Of a DNA stretch of 64,000 nt, positions 54,639 through 63,311 are shown piece after piece. Each line of letters opens with the position of its first letter. The first letter of the stretch is position 1. The translations under genes and the position numbers were made by a program. Source of the DNA: Pollutibacter sp044353505 (GTDB lineage Bacteria > Bacteroidota > Bacteroidia > Chitinophagales > Chitinophagaceae); NCBI GenBank assembly GCA_044353505.1, contig JBILBU010000005.1, positions 14,698 through 78,697 of the forward strand, given 5' to 3'. Below the pieces are notes generated by a model that was not told the origin of the DNA, ran no database searches, and was given only the letters and a program-made list of their open reading frames with translations.

Positions 54639-54667
54639 AATAGGCCCCTACCAGGGCCTATTTTTTT
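54639..54667 (+). terminator. Rho-independent terminator after gltBD
   Basis: Arms AATAGGCCC (54639-54647) and GGGCCTATT (54654-54662) with a 6-nt loop, followed by a T run. Confidence 0.9.
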
Positions 54668-54746
54668 CAGCATCTTACACATATAGTATTTCTCTATACA
54701 TGTTTATAAATAAAATACTTTTCCACATCATTAACAAAATATTTTA

Positions 54747-54773
54747 TTAAATAACTGATTTACAGTTATTTAA
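54747..54773. repeat. Perfect 11-bp inverted repeat upstream of amtB
   Basis: TTAAATAACTG (54747-54757) and CAGTTATTTAA (54763-54773) are exact reverse complements around ATTTA. It lies about 114-140 bp before the amtB ATG and 68 bp above a TAGTTTTG box, a position suited to an activator or repressor site. There is no T run, so it is not a usual terminator. Confidence 0.55.
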
Positions 54774-54840
54774 AATTTATATAAACATATTACATATATT
54801 AATATGCAATAGAAACATTAACTTTTAGGTTACAATTTGA

Positions 54841-54848
54841 TAGTTTTG
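54841..54848 (+). promoter_or_regulatory. Candidate -7 box for amtB and leader hairpin
   Basis: TAGTTTTG matches TAnnTTTG 38 bp before the ATG. The following leader contains GTTTTGG and CCAAAAC arms (54843-54849 and 54872-54878) that can pair around an AT-rich GTTAA...TTAAC hairpin, so the start region of the mRNA may be folded. Confidence 0.35.
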
Positions 54849-54886
54849 GGATCAATAGTTAAATTTTTTAACCAAAACCCAAAAAC

Positions 54887-56236
54887 ATGAACACGAGAGT
54901 TTTAAGAGACAAGTTGCCTTTCCTTGTGCTGGCTTTGGTTGCGATTGCCGCAATCTTTGTTCCAGTATTACCGAATTTTGAAGATAAAGCAGGTGTATAT
55001 AACGGAGCTGACATAACTTGGATATTGGTTGCCACCGCTTTGGTGTTTCTAATGACCCCAGGCTTGGCTTTCTTCTACGGCGGAATGGTGCATAGGAAGA
55101 ATGTAATATCAACCATGATTAAAAGTGTGGTTGCAGCCGGAGTTGTTAGCATCATATGGATAGCCTTCGGATATAGTCTTTGCTTCGGGGAATCAATAGG
55201 TGGATTTGTAGGGAATCCGATGACACACCTTTTCTTTAAGGATGTTAGCAATACTGAACCATGGGGACTAGCTCCCACAATACCCAAAACACTTTTTTCG
55301 CTTTTTCAGTTGATGTTTGCCATCATTACACCTGGACTAGTTGTTGGGGCATTGGCAGAACGCGTTAAGTTTACTTCTTACATTCTGTTTACCATATTGT
55401 TCAGCATATTAGTTTATGCTCCCCTAGCTCATTGGAGCTGGCATCCAGATGGCTTCTTGTTCAAATTAGGAGCACTCGATTTTGCAGGAGGTACTGTAGT
55501 GCACATTTCAGCTGGTTGTGCTGCACTTGCAGGCGCTATCGTGTTGAAGCGTAGAAAAGTGCATCTTGAGGGTGGAGAAATTCCTCCAGCAAACGTTCCT
55601 TACATACTTATTGGTACAGGCTTGCTATGGTTTGGCTGGTTTGGCTTTAACGCAGGCTCAGCATTGGGTGCAAATGGACTTGCTGTTTCTGCTTTTGCTA
55701 CCACCAACACCGCTGCTGCCGCTGCAGGGTTATCTTGGATGTTCTTTGATGTATTAAAGGGAAAGAAACCTTCAGTGATGGGCTTTTGCATTGGTGCAGT
55801 TGTTGGACTTGTAGCCATCACACCAGGAGCAGGTTTCGTAGGCATCCCGCAAAGTATATTCATAGGTGTAATTTCAGCAATCATTTCAAATATTGCAGTT
55901 TACTACAAACAAAAATCTACCCTAGATGATGCATTGGATGTTTTCCCTTGTCATGGTATTGGTGGAATGGTTGGCATGATCCTTACTGGAATTTTTGCCA
56001 CAAAAGCAGTGAATAGTGCCGGTAATGATGGTTTATTCTATGGCAATGCTGAGTTCTTCTTTACACAGCTTAAAGCAATGGGTGTTGCGGTAATCTATTC
56101 ATTTGTTGTTTCTTTCTTGATCTTTAAATTCATCAACTTAATTCAACCACTAAGGGTGAGCGAAGAAGAAGAAGAATTAGGTCTTGACCAATCACAACAC
56201 GCTGAGAAATACGGCAGAAATCCTCAGAAGGCTTAA
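54887..56236 (+). CDS. amtB: Ammonium transporter Amt
   Basis: Trimeric inner-membrane channel for ammonium. The 449 residues have about 11-12 helices. Family marks: ADITWILVATALVFLMTPGLAFFYGG (in parts), the twin-His pore region with DFAGGTVVHISAG and later FPCHGIGGMVGMILTGIF. It follows gltBD behind a terminator and has its own long AT-rich upstream region, so it is likely controlled separately by nitrogen. A PII (glnK) gene, its usual regulator, is not next to it. A porin-like gene follows after about 114 bp. Confidence 0.97.
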   Translation: MNTRVLRDKLPFLVLALVAIAAIFVPVLPNFEDKAGVYNGADITWILVATALVFLMTPGLAFFYGGMVHRKNVISTMIKSVVAAGVVSIIWIAFGYSLCFGESIGGFVGNPMTHLFFKDVSNTEPWGLAPTIPKTLFSLFQLMFAIITPGLVVGALAERVKFTSYILFTILFSILVYAPLAHWSWHPDGFLFKLGALDFAGGTVVHISAGCAALAGAIVLKRRKVHLEGGEIPPANVPYILIGTGLLWFGWFGFNAGSALGANGLAVSAFATTNTAAAAAGLSWMFFDVLKGKKPSVMGFCIGAVVGLVAITPGAGFVGIPQSIFIGVISAIISNIAVYYKQKSTLDDALDVFPCHGIGGMVGMILTGIFATKAVNSAGNDGLFYGNAEFFFTQLKAMGVAVIYSFVVSFLIFKFINLIQPLRVSEEEEELGLDQSQHAEKYGRNPQKA

Positions 56237-56350
56237 CATTAGATATGAAAAATAATAAATTAATAAACAAATAAGGGTACAGCGCAAAGTGATGTTGTAC
56301 TAGAACATTCACTTCTGCCATACCCCCTTTTAGAACTAAAAACAATTCCA

Positions 56351-57427
56351 ATGATACGAAGAATTTCACAAATCGCATGCGCACTTATTTTGTCCATTTC
56401 AGCAAAATCACAGACAGACGCTCCAGTTGCTGAAGAAAAGAAATCAAACTTCACCTTCAGTGGTTCTATAGATGGGTACTTCAGATCAGATCTAAATGAA
56501 GCCTTATCCAACAACCGCACTAGCTTCACAAACACCACAGGAAAATTTGCTTTGGGTATGGTGTCGGCTAAAGTTGACTATGCTGTAAAAAAATTCAGTT
56601 TTACCGCAGATCTTGGTGTCGGAAAAAGAGCTGAAGAGTTTGCGTATAACGACAAAGGCGCATTTAAGTATGTAAAACAACTGTATGGTTCATATGCTGC
56701 TACAGATTGGCTAAAAATCACTGCAGGAACCTGGGCAACACATGTTGGCTATGAATTAGTAGATCCTCAAGGCAATAGAAACTATAGCATGTCCTATATG
56801 TTCTCTTATGGTCCATTCCTTCATACAGGAGTGAAGTCGGATTTCACATTCGGAAAAACAGGATTTATGATTGGAGTAGCTAACCCTACAGATTATAGGA
56901 ATTCGCCCAATCCAAATAAAAAGTCTTTGTTGTTGCAGTTCAGCCAAGCCATAACCGATGATATAAAAGTTTATCTAAATTACGTCGGCGGTGAGCGACC
57001 TTCTGATCTTGCCAAAACAAGACAGTACGACCTGGTACTAACCGGAAAGGTAAATGACCAATTTAACGTTGGGCTAAATGCATCTACTGCAAGCGTGAAG
57101 ACCCTTGCATCAGCAAATACCTATGGCGATGCAAAATCTTGGTGGGGAACGGCAGCGTATTTAAACTTTGATCCTGTCAAAAACCTAGGCTTCACCTTGA
57201 GGTCTGAAATATTTGATGATCAGAATCAATTGTCAGCCATGGGATCTGCACCTTATGGTGCAACCATATTTGCGAATACGCTATCCGGAAATATTAAGGT
57301 TGGCCCTTTTATGCTAGTACCAGAAGTAAGAATCGAATCTGCCACCAACAATGTATACTCTACAAAAGGTGGATCTGAAAGGTCAAGTACTACCAGTGTG
57401 TTACTAGGTGCCTACTATAAATTTTAA
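56351..57427 (+). CDS. Outer-membrane beta-barrel porin (BBP2-like)
   Basis: A 358-residue exported protein. A signal peptide at about 1-21 (ends SAKSQ) is followed by alternating beta-strand sequence with many aromatic girdles, starting FTFSGSIDGYFRSDLN and ending VLLGAYYKF with a C-terminal Phe, the usual outer-membrane insertion signal. The pattern fits the beta-barrel porin 2 (OmpL-like) group of Bacteroidota. Being next to amtB, it may let ammonium or other small nitrogen compounds cross the outer membrane; this is inference from position. A terminator follows directly. Confidence 0.82.
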   Translation: MIRRISQIACALILSISAKSQTDAPVAEEKKSNFTFSGSIDGYFRSDLNEALSNNRTSFTNTTGKFALGMVSAKVDYAVKKFSFTADLGVGKRAEEFAYNDKGAFKYVKQLYGSYAATDWLKITAGTWATHVGYELVDPQGNRNYSMSYMFSYGPFLHTGVKSDFTFGKTGFMIGVANPTDYRNSPNPNKKSLLLQFSQAITDDIKVYLNYVGGERPSDLAKTRQYDLVLTGKVNDQFNVGLNASTASVKTLASANTYGDAKSWWGTAAYLNFDPVKNLGFTLRSEIFDDQNQLSAMGSAPYGATIFANTLSGNIKVGPFMLVPEVRIESATNNVYSTKGGSERSSTTSVLLGAYYKF

Positions 57428-57453
57428 CAGTTTTTTTTGGTTAAGACAACTGT

Positions 57454-57486
57454 GAGGCGGCTATTTAGCCGCCTCTTTTTTTTATT
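57454..57486 (+). terminator. Rho-independent terminator after the porin gene
   Basis: Arms GAGGCGGCT (57454-57462) and AGCCGCCTC (57467-57475) with an ATTT loop and a long T run. The T run overlaps the end of der on the other strand, so it serves the plus-strand amtB-porin unit. Confidence 0.9.
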
Positions 57487-58789
57487 TCTTTCTGAAGAAA
57501 ATTCTCACAGGAACACCCTTCAAATCAAAATTCTCTCGAAGCTTGTTCTCAAGATAATTCTTATACGGCGTTTTGATGTCATCCGGGTAGTTGGTGAAAA
57601 ATGCAAAACTCGGAACAACGGTTGGTATCTGAGTAACATATTTTATTTTGACACTATTGCCCCTAACCACTGGTGGATGATAGTTTTCTATTGCCTTGAG
57701 CATAATATCATTCAGTGAAGAGGTAGATATTTTTCTTTTTCTACTTTCATAGACATCAAGTGCTGTTTCAATAACTTTAAAGACCCGAGTTTTTTCCTTT
57801 GCTGAAATAAACAATACTGGCACATCAGTAAAAGGAGCGAGCCTTGTCTTCAATTCCTTCTCGTAATCTTTTGAGGTATTTGTAACCTTATCAACTACAT
57901 CCCACTTATTTACCAAGAATACAATTCCTTTACCTTTCTTTACGGCCAATGAGAAAATGTTTAGGTCTTGCTGAGCAACGCCTTTTTCTGCATCAATCAT
58001 CATCAAACACACATCAGCTTCATCGACAGCTTTTATTGCACGAATAACAGAATAGAATTCAATATCTTCATGAACCTTACTCTTTCTGCGAATACCTGCA
58101 GTGTCAATCAACACAAATTCCTTTTGAAAAAGATTATAATGGGTGTGAATAGTATCGCGAGTTGTTCCAGCTATTTCACTCACGATTGTTCTTTCCTCGC
58201 CAACAAGTGCATTTAATAAAGATGATTTTCCAACATTGGGCTGACCAATGATTGCAAATCTGGGTAGAGATGCATCAAGTTCCTCGGCATCAATGGTAAT
58301 GAGTGCTGCAACTTCATCAAGCAGTTCACCTGTTCCGCTACCAGAAATAGAGGAAAGGAAAAATGTTTTTTCAAAACCAAGCGCATAAAACTCGGTAGCA
58401 TCAAGCATTCTATTGCTGTTATCAACCTTATTTATAACAAGAAAGACCGGTTTTTTTGACTGCCTCAAGATTCTTGTCATGGCCTCATCAAGGGTAGTAA
58501 TCCCTGTGGTAACGTCGCACATGAAGACGATGGCGTTTGCCTCCTCAACAGCAATCAATACCTGCTTTCTGATTTCCCGTTCAAAAACATCCATGCTATC
58601 TGGAACAAAACCTCCTGTATCAATGATATTATAGGTCTTGCCATTCCATTCAGAAATGCCATATTGCCTATCGCGCGTAACTCCTGGAGTATCTTCAACG
58701 ATTGCTTTTCTTTGTTCAAGCAAACGATTAAAAAGGGTACTCTTCCCAACATTCGGACGTCCTACAATTGCTAACGTAAATCCTGCCAT
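57482..58789 (-). CDS. der: Ribosome-assembly GTPase Der
   Basis: Two-G-domain GTPase needed for 50S subunit maturation. G1 motifs are GRPNVGKST at 9-17 and GQPNVGKSS near 185-193, each with the matching DTPG/DTAG, NKVD and NKWD motifs (VINKVDNSNR; LVNKWDVVDK). The C-terminal KH-like domain ends GVPVRIFFRKK. 435 residues is normal. era lies 26 bp upstream on the same strand, so the two GTPase genes are likely one transcript. Confidence 0.98.
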   Translation of the reverse strand: MAGFTLAIVGRPNVGKSTLFNRLLEQRKAIVEDTPGVTRDRQYGISEWNGKTYNIIDTGGFVPDSMDVFEREIRKQVLIAVEEANAIVFMCDVTTGITTLDEAMTRILRQSKKPVFLVINKVDNSNRMLDATEFYALGFEKTFFLSSISGSGTGELLDEVAALITIDAEELDASLPRFAIIGQPNVGKSSLLNALVGEERTIVSEIAGTTRDTIHTHYNLFQKEFVLIDTAGIRRKSKVHEDIEFYSVIRAIKAVDEADVCLMMIDAEKGVAQQDLNIFSLAVKKGKGIVFLVNKWDVVDKVTNTSKDYEKELKTRLAPFTDVPVLFISAKEKTRVFKVIETALDVYESRKRKISTSSLNDIMLKAIENYHPPVVRGNSVKIKYVTQIPTVVPSFAFFTNYPDDIKTPYKNYLENKLRENFDLKGVPVRIFFRKK

Positions 58790-58815
58790 AATTAATAATG
58801 TTTTAGCAATAGTTG

Positions 58816-59685
58816 CTAATTATACCCGTACTCATTTAAGTACAATTCGTTGTTTCTCCAATTATTTCTCACCTTAACAAACAATTCGAGATAGACCTTT
58901 CGATCAAGAAAAGTTTCAAGTGAAATTCTGGAAACGGTGCCTAGTTTCTTGATCATTGAGCCTCCGGTTCCTAATATGATTGCTTTTTGAGACTCCCGTT
59001 GCACTACAATCACTGCAGAAATACGGGTTAGGTTTTCTTTTTCTTCGAACTTTGAAACCATCACAGTTGTCTGATAGGGAATCTCTTCATTGAAAAGTTC
59101 AAAAATCTTTTCACGAACCAGTTCTCCAGCGAAAAATTTTGTTGGCAAATCGGTCAACTCCTCTTGATCATAGAATGGTTCTCCTTCAGGAAGAAGCGAT
59201 ACAACAAGCTCCAACAAATCATTCAATCGTTGTTTTCCTGAAGCAGAGATTGAAATCACTTTTTTACAGTACGGCTTATCAGAAAAGAATTCCTCTGCAA
59301 GCGCTACTCGGTCTTTTTTAACAAGGTCACATTTGTTAAGCACCAAAATGGAAGTAGCGTTTAACTTCAATGAAGAAAACATGGCATCGAGCTCACCGAA
59401 ATCATCTCTCAAATCAGCCACAAGCAGACAGACATCAGCATCTTCCATACTTGATCTTACCGCCTGCATCATTTTTTCGTGCAGTTTGTATTTTGGTTCA
59501 ATAACACCAGGTGTGTCAGAAAATACGATTTGATAATCTGGAGAGTTCAAAAAAGCCCTGATTCGGTGACGGGTTGTTTGAACCTTAGAAGATACAATAG
59601 CAAGCTTCTCTCCTATCAGTGCATTTAGAAGTGTGCTTTTCCCAGCATTGGGCTTACCTACAATATTTACAAACCCTGAGCGCAT
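58816..59685 (-). CDS. era: GTPase Era
   Basis: GTPase that binds the 3' end of 16S rRNA and helps 30S assembly. From ATG 59685 (MRSGFVNIVGKPNAGKST) it has the G1 motif GKPNAGKST, DTPG in FSDTPGVIEPKY, NKCD in LVLNKCDLVKK, and a C-terminal KH domain with GTGGSMIKKLG. 289 residues is typical. The longer frame to 59724 adds 13 residues and is rejected. It is divergent from tRNA-fMet. Confidence 0.97.
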   Translation of the reverse strand: MRSGFVNIVGKPNAGKSTLLNALIGEKLAIVSSKVQTTRHRIRAFLNSPDYQIVFSDTPGVIEPKYKLHEKMMQAVRSSMEDADVCLLVADLRDDFGELDAMFSSLKLNATSILVLNKCDLVKKDRVALAEEFFSDKPYCKKVISISASGKQRLNDLLELVVSLLPEGEPFYDQEELTDLPTKFFAGELVREKIFELFNEEIPYQTTVMVSKFEEKENLTRISAVIVVQRESQKAIILGTGGSMIKKLGTVSRISLETFLDRKVYLELFVKVRNNWRNNELYLNEYGYN

Positions 59686-59693
59686 ATTATTTG

Positions 59694-59701
59694 CAAAGGT
59701 A
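59694..59701 (-). promoter_or_regulatory. Candidate -7 box for era-der
   Basis: On the minus strand this reads TACCTTTG, a match to TAnnTTTG, ending 8 bp before the era ATG at 59685. The mRNA would be nearly leaderless. No clear -33 box. Confidence 0.35.
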
Positions 59702-59751
59702 ACACAGTAAAAATTGTTTTGCACATAATAGATTTAAGCGTAGATTTGCAC

Positions 59752-59826
<75 letters not shown>

Positions 59827-59828
59827 AG

Positions 59829-59855
59829 GGCAACGTATACGTTGCCTATTTTTTT
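59829..59855 (+). terminator. Terminator of tRNA-fMet
   Basis: An 18-bp perfect palindrome, GGCAACGTATACGTTGCC (59829-59846), followed by TATTTTTTT. A diverged, probably inactive copy lies at about 59973-59997. Confidence 0.88.
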
Positions 59856-59894
59856 GATTATTCTCAAAAAAAAGAACCCAGTTGTATCGCTGGT

Positions 59895-59948
59895 CCTGAC
59901 GATCCCGACAAAGTCGGGATGGCAGGATGCTGAGCGAAGCGTCAGCAT
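59895..59948. repeat. Two adjacent palindromes inside the tRNA duplication
   Basis: Palindrome A: ATCCCGAC (59902-59909) and GTCGGGAT (59913-59920), with outer CCTG/CAGG arms (59895-59898 and 59923-59926). Palindrome B: ATGCTGA (59927-59933) and TCAGCAT (59942-59948). The close doublet resembles REP-type intergenic palindromes. The rest of 59856-60048 shows no gene. Confidence 0.65.
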
Positions 59949-60048
59949 TCGATCCCAGCCTTCGCAACCAAGGGAAACGTAAATGTTACCTATGTTTGCT
60001 AACAGCTGACAGTCAATGTAAGAAATAATGAAAAAAGACTCAATTAAA

Positions 60049-60762
60049 TTAGAGCTTTCTTATACTCGAAGCGCCTGAAGATACACGGTCTATCTGGGAA
60101 GGATTTCCAGAATAAATAATCTTACTTGCTCCAGAAGCAACGGCCTTGAGAGATTCAATAACATGAACCCGAATTGTAGAAGCTCCGCTGGCCTTGACAT
60201 CTACTTCATGTACCAAAAGATCAGCAGCATTACATACACTGGCACCAGACAAAACAACCCTAGCTTGTTTAGCACTACCTGAAATATCCAAATCAGAAGC
60301 TCCTGAAAAAATAGCTTTTAATCTATTGGCTTTAATAATACCTTTTACATCACTGGATCCACTGAATGTCAATGAAAGATCATCTGAAGTCAATTCATCA
60401 ACAATTATGAAATCTACCGCGCCGGAAGCTTCAATACTAGTTAGCGAAGGCGCAGAGATATAGACCCTTAATTTCTGATTTTTGAAAAAAGCATCGATAC
60501 CCTTTTCATTAAATTTTATTGAAAGTTCTGAACCAAAGATTTGCGACGCTATCTTTTCTCTCAAGTCATTGGTACTTGCACTAACGGCAACACTACAATC
60601 AGCACCTTTTGAAAAAAATACGGTAAAGGGACCCTTTATAGATATCGTTGAAAAATTACCCAAGTCGCGTTTTACAGCATTGGGATCATAGACTTGCTTT
60701 GAATCCTGAGCGGCAACAAATAAATTTAAAAGTAAGAGAAAGGCAAAAAATGAATACTTCAT
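60049..60762 (-). CDS. DUF2807 (head GIN domain) secreted protein
   Basis: A 237-residue exported protein. The signal peptide is about 1-18 (ends FVAAQ). The body is a right-handed beta-helix-like DUF2807 domain with repeating SGAS/SGSS turns: EASGAVDF, FSGSSDV, FSGASDL, LSGASVC, ASGAST, ASGASK and SSGASS, about every 19-21 residues. Families like this are annotated as putative adhesins, without proof. It is convergent with the tRNA region and divergent from the thiamine-controlled receptor. Confidence 0.9.
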   Translation of the reverse strand: MKYSFFAFLLLLNLFVAAQDSKQVYDPNAVKRDLGNFSTISIKGPFTVFFSKGADCSVAVSASTNDLREKIASQIFGSELSIKFNEKGIDAFFKNQKLRVYISAPSLTSIEASGAVDFIIVDELTSDDLSLTFSGSSDVKGIIKANRLKAIFSGASDLDISGSAKQARVVLSGASVCNAADLLVHEVDVKASGASTIRVHVIESLKAVASGASKIIYSGNPSQIDRVSSGASSIRKL

Positions 60763-60869
60763 GAGTAAAGATTAAAGGATTGACCGTTAATAATGTAACG
60801 AAAAGATGGATGATAAGTTACAACAAAAATAAAAAATAATTATTTTTTAAAGCATACAGAAAGATTAAC

Positions 60870-60877
60870 TAGCTTCG
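60870..60877 (+). promoter_or_regulatory. Candidate -7 box before the TPP riboswitch
   Basis: TAGCTTCG differs from TAnnTTTG at one base and would place the transcript start at about 60882, the first base of the riboswitch P1 stem. Confidence 0.3.
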
Positions 60878-60882
60878 TATAG

Positions 60883-60959
60883 TTCCCGGGGTGCTCTGTG
60901 TATAACAGGGCTGAGATCAAACCCGTAGAACCTGATCAGGATAATGCCTGCGCAGGGAA
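60883..60959 (+). promoter_or_regulatory. TPP (THI-element) riboswitch
   Basis: The thiamine pyrophosphate aptamer is complete: P1 arms TTCCC (60883-60887) and GGGAA (60955-60959), GGGGTGC, CTGAGAT (60911-60917), ACCC, and the highly conserved GAACCTGATC (60928-60937) then AGGATAATGCCTGCG. It lies 76 bp upstream of the TonB-dependent receptor on the same strand. No classical terminator is seen between, so control of translation start is likely: CCTTTTCCTG near 60979-60989 may pair with part of the aptamer 3' arm. Confidence 0.96.
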
Positions 60960-61034
60960 GGAAAGACTCCACTCATCTACCTTTTCCTGTATTTGCAATC
61001 CTGACCTGATTTTAATAATCGGACGTCAAACGCA

Positions 61035-63230
61035 ATGAACATGAAAAAGCTTGCAATCATTTTACTATTACTTCCTCTATCCATTAGCATTTTTGCACAG
61101 GAAAAAACTTCCACAAAAACAACTGATAGCCTGACAAATTCGGTAAGATCAAAAGAACAGCGATTGATGCCGCCAATTGAAATTAGGGCTGTAAGAGCGG
61201 GGATTGACTACCCATTTACACAAACCATGTTACTCAAAAGCAAGATTGAAAAAAATAATCTTGGGCAAGACATTCCCTTTATGCTGAACCAAATACCTGG
61301 AGCAGTGATCAACTCAGATGCAGGAAATGGCATTGGCTATACTGGAATTCGTATAAGGGGTACAGATCCAACAAGAATAAACGTTACGCTTAATGGCATT
61401 GCATACAATGATGCAGAAGCACAGGGTGTATTTTTAGTCAACCTACCCGACTTTCTATCCTCAACAAATAGCATACAAGTTCAAAGGGGTGTCGGCACAA
61501 GCAGTAATGGCAGCGGTGCTTTTGGAGCAACAGTAAATTTATTGACGAATGAAATCGAATCTAAAGCCTATGGCACACTCAGCAACAGCATTGGGTCTTA
61601 TAATACCAGAAGAAATACAATCAAGGCTGGAACTGGACTCATCAACAACCGATACACCGTTGACATTAGGCTTTCGTCACTGTTAAGTGATGGATACGTA
61701 GACAGGGCGTCTAGCAACCTGAAAGCATTTTATATTTCAACTGCAAGCATAAAAGAAAACTCATCATTGAGGTTGAATATCTTCTCAGGAAAAGAAAAAA
61801 CATATCAAGCATGGAACGGCATCACAGAAGAGCAACTTACCAACAATCGAAAATTCAATAGTGCAGGATCAGAAAAACCAGGAGATCCCTATGAAAACGA
61901 AACAGATAATTACCAACAAACTCATTATCAATTGTTCTACAATAAAAATATTAACAGCAGCTGGAAATTCAATGCTGCATTGTTTGCCACTAAGGGTGAC
62001 GGATACTATGAACAATATAAAGCCGAGGAAGAATATCAACAATACGGATTATCCGAGCCTGTAATAAATGGAGAAGAAATTTCAAGCTCTGACTTTATAA
62101 GACAGTTATGGCTAGATAACATTTATTATGGAACTAACTTTTCATTCCAACTTAAAGAGGCAAAAAAAGAGATTATCCTTGGTGGAGGTAACAGCATTTA
62201 TGAAGGACAGCATGTAGGAAAAATTATATGGGCTTCACATGGTGCTCCAAAAGATTTCAGGTGGTATGACCTAGATGCCCGAAAATCCGAACAATATGTT
62301 TTTGGGAAATGGCTGCAACAAGCTGGCTCAATATCAATATTCGGAGATCTTCAAATGAGAACAGTTCATTACGCAATTGGAGGATTTAGAAACACCCCAA
62401 ATGTATCGATAAACAAAAACTGGATGTTCATAAACCCCAAGGCTGGTGTACGCTTCACGAAAAATGGATACAATGCATATCTTTCTTATGCCTTAGCCAA
62501 TAAGGAGCCAAATCGAGACGATTTCGAGGCAGGAAGCGCTGAAATGCCCAGACATGAAACTTTGCATGACATAGAAGCAGGGATTGAAAAAAAATTGCGT
62601 GGGGCAAAACTCTCTGCTACCTTCTACCACATGAACTATAAAAACCAGTTGGTACTTACTGGGAAAATAAATGATGTGGGTGCATACACCAGAACAAACA
62701 TTCCAACAAGTTCGCGAACCGGAATTGAATTAGAGGCGGAAATTAAATTAGCAAAATGGCTTACCCTCAATAATAACATTGCACTGAGCAGCAATAAGAT
62801 CAGAAAGTTTACTGAATATGTTGATGACTATGATGAGGGAAAACAACAGGCAACCAATTACGACAGAACGAATTTGGCTTTTTCTCCAGCCGTAGTGTAC
62901 AATGCTATTTTATCAGCTAAGCCAGTAAAACAACTTGAGGTAAACTTGACCACAAAATATGTAAGTAGGCAATATCTCGACAACAGTTCAAGAAAAGATA
63001 GAAGCCTAGACGCCTACCTTATTCAAGACCTTCAATTTAACTATACCTTCTTGCCAAAAGGAATGAAGTCAATTGATCTTATGGTGCAAATAAATAATAT
63101 CTGGAGCAAACTTTATGCACCAAATGGATATACATATTCCTACATTTATGACAGTGAATTAGTAAAAAATAACTACTACTTCCCAATGGCAGAAAGAAAT
63201 TTCATGGTAGGACTGAACATCAATCTGTAG
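61035..63230 (+). CDS. TonB-dependent receptor under TPP control, probable thiamine-compound uptake
   Basis: Outer-membrane active transporter powered by TonB. A signal peptide (about 1-22, ends IFAQ) precedes the plug (about 50-180: IPFMLNQIPGAVINSDAGNG in parts, IRIRGTDPTRINVTLNG, VQRGVGTSSNGSGAFGATVN) and a large beta barrel to the end, which closes with FMVGLNINL. Its 731 residues are full length. A TPP riboswitch sits directly upstream, as in the known Bacteroidota omr1 receptors, so the likely cargo is thiamine or a precursor. No carboxypeptidase-like N-terminal extension and no SusD partner. Starts at 61035 and 61041 are both possible. Confidence 0.94.
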   Translation: MNMKKLAIILLLLPLSISIFAQEKTSTKTTDSLTNSVRSKEQRLMPPIEIRAVRAGIDYPFTQTMLLKSKIEKNNLGQDIPFMLNQIPGAVINSDAGNGIGYTGIRIRGTDPTRINVTLNGIAYNDAEAQGVFLVNLPDFLSSTNSIQVQRGVGTSSNGSGAFGATVNLLTNEIESKAYGTLSNSIGSYNTRRNTIKAGTGLINNRYTVDIRLSSLLSDGYVDRASSNLKAFYISTASIKENSSLRLNIFSGKEKTYQAWNGITEEQLTNNRKFNSAGSEKPGDPYENETDNYQQTHYQLFYNKNINSSWKFNAALFATKGDGYYEQYKAEEEYQQYGLSEPVINGEEISSSDFIRQLWLDNIYYGTNFSFQLKEAKKEIILGGGNSIYEGQHVGKIIWASHGAPKDFRWYDLDARKSEQYVFGKWLQQAGSISIFGDLQMRTVHYAIGGFRNTPNVSINKNWMFINPKAGVRFTKNGYNAYLSYALANKEPNRDDFEAGSAEMPRHETLHDIEAGIEKKLRGAKLSATFYHMNYKNQLVLTGKINDVGAYTRTNIPTSSRTGIELEAEIKLAKWLTLNNNIALSSNKIRKFTEYVDDYDEGKQQATNYDRTNLAFSPAVVYNAILSAKPVKQLEVNLTTKYVSRQYLDNSSRKDRSLDAYLIQDLQFNYTFLPKGMKSIDLMVQINNIWSKLYAPNGYTYSYIYDSELVKNNYYFPMAERNFMVGLNINL

Positions 63231-63311
63231 GTTGATTTTTAAAATTATGCGAAACAGCACTAATAGGATTTATTGTAACACGAAATAAATCAATGCTAGA
63301 AGTCTATTTGT

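Noticed and set aside
57437..57718. 93-residue plus-strand open frame after the porin
   Set aside because: It runs through a terminator hairpin and antisense to der; no family features.
59948..59997. A second tRNA gene or tRNA pseudogene
   Set aside because: Only the T arm half, acceptor 3' strand and CCA are present; the D and anticodon arms are missing, so it is a repeat of the 3' end rather than a whole decayed tRNA.
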